NCBI GenBank assembly: GCA_016295895.1
Contig: JAEDKI010000085.1
Span: 1-8,057, forward strand
Reading direction: 5' to 3'
Length of the DNA stretch: 8,057 nucleotides
Source of the DNA: Clostridiaceae bacterium
GTDB lineage: Bacteria > Bacillota > Clostridia > Oscillospirales > Acutalibacteraceae
This document shows positions 1 through 7,500 of the stretch, one piece after another. How positions within the stretch are numbered: position 1 is the first letter of the stretch; every line of letters starts with the position of its first letter. A program made the translations under genes and the position numbers. The notes under the pieces were generated by a model. It had not been told where the DNA came from and did no database searches. It saw only the letters and a list, made by a program, of their open reading frames with translations.

Positions 1-45
1 CGGATTCTGACCTGTAATCTGTTCTTTTTTCTTATTATTCAGCCG

Positions 46-1905
46 TTATGCAAACAATGCGTTGAATGCATCAACAACCGGTGCAAGGGCTCTGCTTATT
101 GCTTCGCTGATGCTCTTGAAAATCAGGTTGATAGTTATGGGCAGCATTTCGGAATAGCCTGCCGTTCCGTAATTATCATAGAGCCAAAGGCTGAGCTTCT
201 CGAAGAAATCCGAGGATTCCTCCTCCTCGCCTTTCGCTCCGTATCTTCCGATTTTAACAAGGATGGCGTTGAGTCTTTCCTGAGCCGCTTCGGCTTCTCC
301 GGGAACGGCTACGGTGTTATCAAGCATCGCTTCTGCCTGAGCAATCGCCGCCGCAAGCTCTGCCGCATCCTCTGCGCTCAGAGTTGAGGGGTCAATGGCT
401 TTTGCGTCGGGAAGCATATCCTTGCGGAGCTTCTTTGTGTTTCTGCCCGTGTTGAACTGAGGATATTCGGGGAGAGAATATACATCCTCGATATCGTCGG
501 TTGAAAGAATACGGGTTGCAAGCTTCATAATGATATCGTTACTGCCCGTGCTTTCGTGATTCTGATTGTCAAAATAGAAAGTCGTGTCGGGCAGAAGACC
601 TGCGGAAGCGTCAACCGCTCTGTCGGGTGAAATGTGGTTATGGTCGGGGTTTGTGCAATTGGTGTTCGCCTGAACATAACCCTCGGGGAGAGCTTCGCCG
701 ACATTTGCGCTGACAGCGCCCATTGAGGTTGAATCAAGCTGAATGATTCCGTCGGCGTTCTCCTTATCCCATGATGTGCCGACGTTGTAAATCTTGCAGT
801 CGTAATCAACGACATCATAGACCTTAACGCCGTTTTCAACAAGTCTGAGAATGTTCTTATCCGAATTGAGCTGAGCCTGATAATAAATATCGGTCTGGCG
901 TCTCAGCTCTGCCTTTTCGGGAGAGGAGAGAAGCTTGTTTGCCGCAGACTCATAATCCCTTGAGGGAACAAGAGCCCACATATTTGTGCTTGTTGAAAGC
1001 ACCGAAACAAGGCCGTCAACCGCCGAATGCAGGCACTTCATAAGAACCTCATCGGGGAAGATTCTCAGCACGGATTCAATCATCCTTGCCTGATCATAAT
1101 CCATAAGCTCCTCAAGGAAGCCGTTGTAGAGATAGTCTTTATCATAGAAAGTTATATTGCCGTTGAAAACATCGCCGACAATGCTTGAACCGTCAAGAGC
1201 GGGAACAATATAGACAACCTTGTTGAGGTCTTTATAAATTTCGGGATAATATTCAAGCAGGCCGTTGGCAATCGTTCCGCCGAGGCTGATGGGAACGATG
1301 TTTACCTTATCGTGACCCGTCTCCGATTTAACCATCTGAATGAAATCGTAAAGCTCGTTAACGATTGCAATGTTGTTGCCGAATGAATTGTAGGCGAAGT
1401 AATAAAGATGATCCTCGCCGACCTGAGCGGCATAGTCCTGAAGCGGAACGGAATCGTAAATCTCGCCTTTTTCGTATTCACTGCATTCCGCAAGCGAATA
1501 AGGATATCTTTCAAGCTTTATGTTGCCCGTTGAATTGCCGTTGTTGTCACTTGCGTTAACCGCAAAGCACATTGCGACAGCTTCGCCCAGAGCCTTTGAA
1601 AGCCCGACATCATGCTGAGTGACGAGCGTCAGAAGCAGGGGAACAAGAAGCTTTTTAACAAGCGCAGGCACATCAACATAGGCGGGGAAGCAGTTGATTT
1701 TGTTGCCGTTATCGTCAAGAACATATTCGCCGTTGTCATCGGTCAGCCAGACATTGCTCTGACCGATGCCGTGAATAACGATTGTCGGGCAATTATCGCA
1801 GTTGCCGCCGCAAGCCGTTTTTGTTTCGGCGGCGGAAGCACCGACCGCTGCGATTGAAACAAGCATCGCAAGCGCAAGAACAAATGCAATTATTCTTTTT
1901 TTCAT
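46..1905 (-). CDS. Secreted alpha/beta-hydrolase (lipase/acylhydrolase-like), downstream paralog
   Basis: This 619-residue protein is probably exported and hydrolyses an ester- or acyl-type substrate; the substrate is unknown. Residues 1-25 form a signal peptide (MKKR, hydrophobic core, AxA site at 23-25). The mature start carries C32, C36 and C39. A beta-strand/oxyanion-loop segment TIVIHGIGQS (41-50) is followed by an Asp/Asn/Gly-rich hairpin (56-69) and a hydrophobic lid-like helix (80-97). The nucleophile elbow is PISLGG with Ser207; the usual first Gly of GxSxG is Pro205. Candidate triad partners are Asp385 in ADGIIQLDSTSMG and His450 in DNQNHE. Residues 505-553 form an Ala/Glu-rich helical segment resembling FIVAR modules, and an amphipathic tail occupies 585-619. 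The start is supported by GGAAGGG at 1916-1922. It follows its paralog by 18 bp, so the two are probably cotranscribed. I see the motifs directly; the fold assignment rests on family knowledge. A non-enzymatic relative is possible. Confidence 0.8.
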   Translation of the reverse strand: MKKRIIAFVLALAMLVSIAAVGASAAETKTACGGNCDNCPTIVIHGIGQSNVWLTDDNGEYVLDDNGNKINCFPAYVDVPALVKKLLVPLLLTLVTQHDVGLSKALGEAVAMCFAVNASDNNGNSTGNIKLERYPYSLAECSEYEKGEIYDSVPLQDYAAQVGEDHLYYFAYNSFGNNIAIVNELYDFIQMVKSETGHDKVNIVPISLGGTIANGLLEYYPEIYKDLNKVVYIVPALDGSSIVGDVFNGNITFYDKDYLYNGFLEELMDYDQARMIESVLRIFPDEVLMKCLHSAVDGLVSVLSTSTNMWALVPSRDYESAANKLLSSPEKAELRRQTDIYYQAQLNSDKNILRLVENGVKVYDVVDYDCKIYNVGTSWDKENADGIIQLDSTSMGAVSANVGEALPEGYVQANTNCTNPDHNHISPDRAVDASAGLLPDTTFYFDNQNHESTGSNDIIMKLATRILSTDDIEDVYSLPEYPQFNTGRNTKKLRKDMLPDAKAIDPSTLSAEDAAELAAAIAQAEAMLDNTVAVPGEAEAAQERLNAILVKIGRYGAKGEEEESSDFFEKLSLWLYDNYGTAGYSEMLPITINLIFKSISEAISRALAPVVDAFNALFA

Positions 1906-1915
1906 TTTCGGTTTT

Positions 1916-1922
1916 CCCTTCC
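1916..1922 (-). promoter_or_regulatory. Ribosome binding site of the downstream hydrolase
   Basis: The minus strand reads GGAAGGG, ten bases before the ATG at 1905. It lies entirely inside the 18-bp gap between the two hydrolase genes, apart from which there is no room for a promoter. This supports one transcript for both genes. The match to the anti-Shine-Dalgarno sequence is imperfect, weaker than that of the first gene, so the downstream protein may be made at a lower rate. Confidence 0.55.
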
Positions 1923-1923
1923 G

Positions 1924-3753
1924 TTATCTGAATATTCTGTCAAACAGGCTGCCGCCTCCGAGAGTTTTGAGGAGGAACAGGCTGAAATTCTCAGCGGCTT
2001 TTTCAACATAAGGAGCAAGCTTTGAAGGCTCTTCCTCGGGCTGATATCTGCCGACCTTAACAAGAATATCCTTGAGTCTCTGATCTGCGGCGTCAACTCT
2101 CTCTGCGTCAGCAATTGTCAATGCAAGAACCGCTTCGCCCTCGGCGATTGCCGCAGTCAGCTCTGCCTTATCCTCTGCGCTGAGGTTTGCATTATTCTCA
2201 AGCTCATCCTTAGCGTCGGGAAGTCTCCAGCGGCGGATGCCCTTTGTGTTGCAGGTATAGTTGAACTGAGGATATTTTTCGGGATTGTCGTGAACATTTG
2301 AAACCTCGCCGACAAAGATAGCCTTTGCAAGATTCAGAACAACATCGTTATTGCCGACCTCATGGTGCTGATTGAGGAAAATCCATGTGTTGTCGGGAAG
2401 AACGGCGGTTGAAGCGTCAATCTTGTTGTCGGGGGAGATATAGCTGTAATCGGGGTAATCGGGGTTGGTGTAAGCCTGCTTGTATCCCTCGGGGAGAGTC
2501 TGACCCGCAGGTGCGCCCGTTGCGCCCATTGTGGTTGAGGACATATTGATGATTCCGTCGGTGTTGACTTTGTTTGCGGAATCAACGATGTTGAAGAAGC
2601 TGTACATCTGCTCGCCGAAAGCAAGGTTTGAGCCTGAAATCGAGTTAACCTTTACGCCGTCGGCAACAGCGGCAAGAATGTTGTCATTGAGGTTGAGCCT
2701 TGCCTGCTGGAAACGGTCGGTTTTAGCTCTGAGCTCCGCTTTTTCGGGGGAGCTGAGGTATTTATTTGCAAGAGCCTCGTATCTGTATGAGGGAACCATC
2801 GCCCACATCTGCGGGCAGTTAATCATAATCGTGTCAAGGATTGCGCTGATTGCGCCCGAAAGGAGTGCGTCAACTCCCGAACGGGGAAGAATGTGAAGCA
2901 CGGTATTGATGATATAGCCGAGAGTGGGGTCGTCATTCTCTTCTTCCATGATGCCCGCAATATACTCGTGATAAAGATATTCGTCTGAAAGATTCCACTT
3001 TCTTGCGTACATATCAGCAACGATATCCGTTCCGTTAAGGCAGGCAACGGCGTTAACTATCTGATCAAGATCTTCATGGCCGTATTTGTCAAGATAAGCG
3101 GTAAGGATAGTACCGCCGAGGCTGACGGGGAGGAACGAAACCTTATCGTGACCCGTCTGTTCCTTAACCATTTTGATATATTCATGCAGCTCGTCAGCCG
3201 ATTCCATGGGATCGCCGACAAGGTTGAAGGTGAACATATAAATATGGTCGCCGCCGATCTCATTTTCGAGAGCCTGAATGGGAACCATTCTGTAGAGCCA
3301 CTGAATATCGTCTTCCGTCATTTCGGAAATGGGGTGATTCCATCTCTTTGTCTGAAGATTCTCAACATGATTGCCGTTGTCATCGCATTTCTGAATTGAG
3401 AACAGATAGCTTGCGGCTTCATAAGCGGCTTTGTCAAGGCCGACATTATGCTGAGTCAGAACCGTTGCAAAAATGCTGAACAGAAGCTTGGGAACTATCT
3501 TGATTATGTTGCGGGTTTCGAGAATCAGCAGAGTTCCGCCGATCTGCTTGCCGTCTGAATCAAGCACGGGCTCGTTATTTTCATCATAAAGATAAGTAGG
3601 CGAATGATTGATACCGGGAAGAATAATAACCGGCGAATAATCGCAGTTGCATTCTCCGTCTGCTGCGCTCGCAACGGCTGCCAGAGCTCCGCTTGAAGCA
3701 AGCATTGCAGCGCAAAGAATAAGGGATATCATCCTTTTCCATCCTTTTTTCAT
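1924..3753 (-). CDS. Secreted alpha/beta-hydrolase (lipase/acylhydrolase-like), upstream paralog
   Basis: This 609-residue protein is the first gene of the leftward pair and matches the downstream protein along almost its whole length. For example, a 25-residue block starting at N330 here and N323 there is identical at 18 positions. Residues 1-30 form a signal peptide (KKGWKR, hydrophobic stretch, ASA at 28-30). The mature N-terminus has C35 and C37. SPVIILPGINHS (40-51) is the oxyanion-loop strand, with an Asp-rich turn at 57-69 and a hydrophobic helix at 83-99. The elbow PVSLGG carries Ser211; Asp399 (NTDGIINMSSTTMG) and His464 (NQHHEVGNND) complete a plausible triad, with the same 65-residue Asp-to-His spacing as the paralog. 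An Ala/Glu-rich helical module (521-569) follows, then a short tail without the long amphipathic helix seen in the paralog. No lipobox, sortase motif or cell-wall repeat is visible, so the protein is probably released. The ATG is chosen by AAAGGAGA at 3765-3772. Substrate unknown. Confidence 0.82.
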   Translation of the reverse strand: MKKGWKRMISLILCAAMLASSGALAAVASAADGECNCDYSPVIILPGINHSPTYLYDENNEPVLDSDGKQIGGTLLILETRNIIKIVPKLLFSIFATVLTQHNVGLDKAAYEAASYLFSIQKCDDNGNHVENLQTKRWNHPISEMTEDDIQWLYRMVPIQALENEIGGDHIYMFTFNLVGDPMESADELHEYIKMVKEQTGHDKVSFLPVSLGGTILTAYLDKYGHEDLDQIVNAVACLNGTDIVADMYARKWNLSDEYLYHEYIAGIMEEENDDPTLGYIINTVLHILPRSGVDALLSGAISAILDTIMINCPQMWAMVPSYRYEALANKYLSSPEKAELRAKTDRFQQARLNLNDNILAAVADGVKVNSISGSNLAFGEQMYSFFNIVDSANKVNTDGIINMSSTTMGATGAPAGQTLPEGYKQAYTNPDYPDYSYISPDNKIDASTAVLPDNTWIFLNQHHEVGNNDVVLNLAKAIFVGEVSNVHDNPEKYPQFNYTCNTKGIRRWRLPDAKDELENNANLSAEDKAELTAAIAEGEAVLALTIADAERVDAADQRLKDILVKVGRYQPEEEPSKLAPYVEKAAENFSLFLLKTLGGGSLFDRIFR

Positions 3754-3764
3754 TTTGTTTGCAC

Positions 3765-3772
3765 TCTCCTTT
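3765..3772 (-). promoter_or_regulatory. Ribosome binding site of the upstream hydrolase
   Basis: The minus strand reads AAAGGAGA, 11 bases before the ATG at 3753. It fixes that start over the in-frame Met at codon 8, which would remove the positively charged N-region of the signal peptide. Confidence 0.75.
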
Positions 3773-3777
3773 GGTGG

Positions 3778-3795
3778 ATCGGTTGAACTACCGAT
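3778..3795. repeat. Perfect 6-bp inverted repeat in the hydrolase leader
   Basis: ATCGGT at 3778-3783 and ACCGAT at 3790-3795 are exact reverse complements around a 6-base spacer (TGAACT). The element lies 5 bases upstream of the ribosome binding site of the first hydrolase gene, inside its predicted leader. It could be a small RNA hairpin affecting translation or stability, or a DNA operator half-site pair. There is no U-run after it in the leftward direction, so it is not an intrinsic terminator. Confidence 0.45.
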
Positions 3796-3809
3796 AAATA
3801 TTCAGTTTA

Positions 3810-3817
3810 TGTTAACA
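3810..3817. repeat. 8-bp palindrome TGTTAACA in the divergent intergenic region
   Basis: TGTTAACA is a perfect palindrome between the hydrolase start and the predicted leftward promoter. In minus-strand reading it overlaps an alternative extended -10 (TGTTAACAT at 3809-3817) that sits 17 bases from a TTGAAA at 3832-3837. It may therefore be an operator, part of a second promoter, or chance in AT-rich sequence. Confidence 0.3.
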
Positions 3818-3853
3818 CATTTTTTATATAATTTCAACAATTTATTTAAAATA

Positions 3854-3881
3854 ATTATATCGATTTTTTATTTGATTTCAA
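3854..3881 (-). promoter_or_regulatory. Predicted sigma-A-type promoter for the hydrolase pair
   Basis: On the minus strand, TTGAAA (3876-3881, five of six consensus bases) and a perfect TATAAT (3854-3859) are separated by 16 bases. Transcription would start near 3847, giving a leader of about 90 bases that contains the inverted repeat at 3778-3795. The surrounding DNA is so AT-rich that other -10 matches exist, including TTGAAA at 3832-3837 with TAACAT at 3809-3814, so the assignment is tentative. Confidence 0.5.
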
Positions 3882-3895
3882 AACTCGTTTTTTAC

Positions 3896-3925
3896 TTGAC
3901 GGCAAAAGGCGGAAAGTGGTATTAT
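3896..3925 (+). promoter_or_regulatory. Predicted sigma-A-type promoter with extended -10 for the HAD-mfd operon
   Basis: TTGACG (3896-3901) matches the -35 consensus at five of six bases. TATTAT (3920-3925) follows after an 18-base spacer and is preceded by TGG at 3917-3919, which is an extended -10. Transcription would begin around 3932, leaving a leader of about 50 bases before the ATG at 3981. The -35 boxes of this promoter and of the predicted leftward promoter are only 14 bases apart, so the two polymerases or a shared regulator could interfere with one another. Confidence 0.65.
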
Positions 3926-3963
3926 GTATTGTCGGGGAATGCCCTCTGCGGTGTTTCTCGTTC

Positions 3964-3970
3964 GGGAGGA
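3964..3970 (+). promoter_or_regulatory. Ribosome binding site of the HAD phosphatase gene
   Basis: GGGAGGA lies 10 bases before the ATG at 3981. It is the strongest Shine-Dalgarno match in the window and fixes the start of the HAD gene. Confidence 0.75.
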
Positions 3971-3980
3971 ATAACTGAAA

Positions 3981-4589
3981 ATGATAAAAAATATAATTTT
4001 TGATATGGGCGGGGTTCTGATTGACTATAACCCCGAAAAAACTCTTTATTCAATTTTTGACAGGCAGACCGCCGATATTTTGCTCAAAGAAATATTCAGA
4101 AACCCGATATGGGCGGATAAGGACAGGGGAATCATCACTCCCGAAGAAATAATCGAGAAAAAACGCTCGGTTATTCCGCCGCAGGCTCTTGAAAAGGTCA
4201 GCGAAATGGTTGATAATTTCTATCCCTACATGCCCCCGTTTGAAAAGATGTACGGCTTTATCGAACGGCTCAAAGCCAACGGCTACGGCATTTATCTGCT
4301 CTCCAACGCCTCATCGGATTTTCACATTCACAGGCAGGGGATTCCCGCCCTTTCGCTCTTTGACGGCTGCCTTATTTCAGCCGATTATAAGCTGCTTAAA
4401 CCCGAAAAAGAAATATATTTAACGCTTTTTGAGAAATTTTCGCTGATTCCCGAGGAATGCTATTTCATTGACGATGTTCAGGCGAATATTGACGGAGCAA
4501 AAGCCGCCGGCATGGACGGCCATTGCTACAGCCACGGCGATATTGAAATTCTCAAAAAAGCTTTGACAGAAGCAGGAATCAATATATGA
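3981..4589 (+). CDS. HAD-superfamily phosphatase, YihX-like (subfamily IA)
   Basis: This is a 202-residue cytoplasmic HAD hydrolase, a usual length for the single-domain YihX-like group. Motif I is FDMGGVLID with the nucleophile Asp8. Motif II is LLSNAS with Ser108. Motif III is Lys140 in LLKPEKEIY. Motif IV is FIDD with Asp164 and Asp165, followed by NIDGAKAAGM, which is typical of the group. A helical cap occupies roughly residues 17-90. The position two after Asp8, an Asp in most HAD phosphatases, is Gly10; E. coli YihX (FDLGNV) also has Gly there, so this is normal for the clade. YihX acts on sugar phosphates such as glucose 1-phosphate, but the substrate cannot be assigned here. It has its own promoter and strong ribosome binding site, and its stop codon overlaps the mfd start, which suggests co-expression without proving a shared pathway. 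Confidence 0.88.
   Translation: MIKNIIFDMGGVLIDYNPEKTLYSIFDRQTADILLKEIFRNPIWADKDRGIITPEEIIEKKRSVIPPQALEKVSEMVDNFYPYMPPFEKMYGFIERLKANGYGIYLLSNASSDFHIHRQGIPALSLFDGCLISADYKLLKPEKEIYLTLFEKFSLIPEECYFIDDVQANIDGAKAAGMDGHCYSHGDIEILKKALTEAGINI
4574..4589 (+). promoter_or_regulatory. Translational coupling junction between HAD gene and mfd
   Basis: The sequence ATGA at 4586-4589 holds the mfd start (4586-4588) and the HAD stop TGA (4587-4589). AGGA at 4574-4577 provides a modest ribosome binding site 8 bases upstream of the ATG, inside the HAD coding region. Such an overlap usually lets terminating ribosomes reinitiate, tying Mfd synthesis to the upstream gene. Confidence 0.7.
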
Positions 4590-7500
4590 ACTGTTACACC
4601 GAAATTGCAAAATCCGTTCCCGAATTTCTCGCTCTTGCTTCGGCGATAAGAAAAAACCGCCTGCCTGCGGGCACAACGGGGCTTGCCAATATCCACAAGG
4701 CGCACATCATTGCGTCGCTCTGCATGAGCCTGATGCGGAAAGCGGTTGTCATCGCTCCCGACGAGGCTCAGGCAACAAGGCTTCGGCAGGATATGGAAGG
4801 CTTCGGCATAAATGCCCTGCTTTTCCCTGCGAGAGATTTATCCTTTCGGTCTCTCGAGACCGTTTCAAGAGAATATGAACACGCCCGCCTGAAAGTGCTT
4901 GACAAGATGCTTTCGGGCGATTTTGACGCAGTTGTTTTGTCCGCAGAGGCGGCTTCTCAGCTCACCGTTCCACCCGCAAGGCTCATGGGCAACAGCTTTT
5001 CGGTTGAAGCGGGCGGAGATTACGACATCGGAGAGCTGACGCTGAACCTCGTCAAATGCGGCTACACCCGAAGCGAACAGGTTGACGGCGCAGGTCAGTT
5101 CGCCGTCAGAGGCGGAATTCTCGATTTCTTCCCTCCCGATTCAAAACAGCCCTGCCGAATTGAATTCTGGGGCGATTCGGTTGACAGCATTTCATTCTTC
5201 GACCCCGAAACTCAGCGAAGAACCGATTCCGCCGACGAAATAAGAATAACTCCCGCAAGAGAAATTCTCTGCGAGGACGGCGTTCTCTGCGAAATGATAA
5301 AGCGGCACATTGCCGAAAAGAAAATTAAAGGCGAAGCCCTGAAAAGCCTTGAAGAAGATATTGACCGCCTTGAAAACGGCATTCATCTTTCGTCTCTTGA
5401 TAAATATATGCCTCTGATTTATCCGGGTTGCGGCGGTATATTCGACTATGCAAAGGACTGCATGCTTTTCGTCTGTGAAAGCTTTTCGGTCAAGGATAAA
5501 TTCGATTCAACCTGCCGACTTCTGAACGAAACGGTCAAGGGGCTGTTTCAGGACGGCGTTCTCTGCAAGGGACTTGACCGCTTCTGCATTCAACTTCCCG
5601 AGCTTTTTGCTCTTTATGAAAAATTCGACACGGTTTATCTCGATAATCTGCCGAGAGGAAGCTTTGACACTCCCGTCAAGGAGCTGATAACCTTCACCGC
5701 AAAGCAGATAAGCCCGTGGAACGGCTCGTTTTCCGCTCTCACGGAGGATTTGGCTTCCGTCAAAAAAGCGGGTCGGTCATGCGCCGTGCTTGCGGGAACG
5801 GAAAAGGCGGCAAAAACTCTTGCCGATGACCTTGAAAATGAGGGAATCCCCGCTCTTTTCTGCCCGTTTCCGCCTGCGGAAATTCCGAAAAAGACAGTCT
5901 GCGTGCTTCCCGGAGCGCTTTCGGCAGGCTTTGAATATCCCTCGGCAGGTTTTACGCTCTTAACCTACCGAAGCAGGGCAGTCACCGCAAGAAAGACTTC
6001 GTCCGCCGCTAAAAAAGGCGGCAAAGCGGCTTTCAATAACCTTGATGAGCTTCACAGGGGCGAATATGTTGTTCATTCCGCTCACGGTATCGGAATTTTT
6101 GAGGGAATAACCAGCCTTGACGCTTCGGGAACAACCAAGGATTACATTAAAATTCAATATGATAAGGGCGACATTCTCTATGTGCCCGTAACTCAGCTTG
6201 ACCAGGTTTCAAAATATATCGGCCCGAAAAGCGATGAAAAACCGCTCAAGCTTAACAAGCTCGGCGGCAAGGATTGGCAAAAGACCCGTTCAAGGGTCAA
6301 GAGCGCCGTTAAGGACATGGCAAAGGAGCTTATAGAGCTTTATTCAAAGCGTCTGAAGGTTCAGGGTCACGCCTTTTCGCCCGATATCGATATGCAGAAC
6401 GATTTTGAACGCCGCTTTGAATTTGTTGAAACCGAGGATCAGCTTCGCTGTATCCGTGAAATCAAAAAGGATATGGAAAAGCCCTATCCCATGGACAGAC
6501 TTCTTTGCGGAGATGTCGGCTTCGGCAAAACCGAGGTTGCGCTCAGAGCGGTGTTCAAGTGCGTTGCGGACGGAAAGCAATGCGCCATTCTTGTTCCGAC
6601 AACGATTCTTGCCTTGCAGCATTATCAGACAATTCTGAAACGCTTTGAGGGCTTCCCTGTTGAAGCGGGAATGCTTTCAAGATTCTGCACAAAAAAAGAG
6701 ATTGAAAAAACTCTCAACGGCTTGCGACGGGGCTCGGTGGATATCGTAGTCGGCACTCACCGCCTGATTTCAAAGGATGTCAAGTTCCGTGACCTCGGTC
6801 TTATCATCGTTGACGAGGAACAGCGGTTCGGAGTTGCTCAAAAAGAAAAACTCAAAACGCTTTTCCCCGCTGTCGATGTGCTGACCCTGACGGCAACCCC
6901 GATTCCGAGAACGCTCAACATGGCGATGACGGGAATCCGTGATATGTCGGTGCTTGAAGAAGCTCCGCAGGACAGACAGCCCGTTCAGACCTATGTTATC
7001 GAGCATAACATGGGCGTGCTTGCTCAGGCGATGGAGCAGGAGCTTCGCAGAGGCGGTCAGGTATACTATTTATATAATAGAGTTGAGGATATCGAACGAA
7101 AAGCCGCCGAAATAAAGGCGCTTCTGCCCGAAGCGAATGTCGGCATCGGCCACGGAAAGATGAGCGAGGACGAGCTGAGCGAAGTCTGGCGAAGGCTTTT
7201 AGAGGGCGAAATAGATATTCTCGTTTGCACAACGATAATCGAAACGGGCGTTGATGTGCCGAATGTCAACACGCTGATTATCGAAAACGCTGACCGCATG
7301 GGTCTTGCACAGCTTCATCAGATCAGAGGCAGAGTCGGCAGATCCTCACGCAGAGCGAGCGCATATTTCACCTTCACAAGGGGCAAGCAGTTAACCGAAA
7401 TCGCAACCAGACGGCTTGACGCCATAAGAGAATTCACCGAATTCGGTTCGGGCTTCCATATTGCCATGCGTGACCTTGAGCTGAGAGGAGCGGGCAATGT

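Noticed and set aside
1..45. Intrinsic terminator after the hydrolase pair
   Set aside because: In the leftward direction this stretch contains an A-rich run rather than a U-run and shows no inverted repeat; the terminator or a further gene must lie outside the window.
2531..2896. Plus-strand open frame of 121 codons antisense to the upstream hydrolase
   Set aside because: It lies wholly inside a well-supported gene, with no ribosome binding site or protein features that I recognise.
3649..3753. Lipoprotein signal in the upstream hydrolase
   Set aside because: The Cys at residue 14 is inside the hydrophobic core with no proper lipobox, and the mature cysteines at 35 and 37 follow ADGE, not a lipobox; an AxA signal peptidase I site fits better.
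3754..3864. Riboswitch in the leader of the hydrolase pair
   Set aside because: Apart from the short inverted repeat, the leader is AT-rich without conserved riboswitch-like sequence or a second hairpin followed by a U-run.
3934..3944. Small hairpin GGG-GAATG-CCC in the leader of the HAD-mfd operon
   Set aside because: Only three to four pairs, no U-run, and easily explained by chance.
3647..4003. Plus-strand open frame of 118 codons across the divergent intergenic region
   Set aside because: It begins antisense to the hydrolase signal peptide, runs through both predicted promoters and overlaps the HAD start. Its composition in the intergenic part is just translated AT-rich DNA.
6053..6223. 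CarD-like sequence as a separate regulator gene
   Set aside because: It is the RNA-polymerase interaction domain in frame within the Mfd protein, with no separate start or stop.
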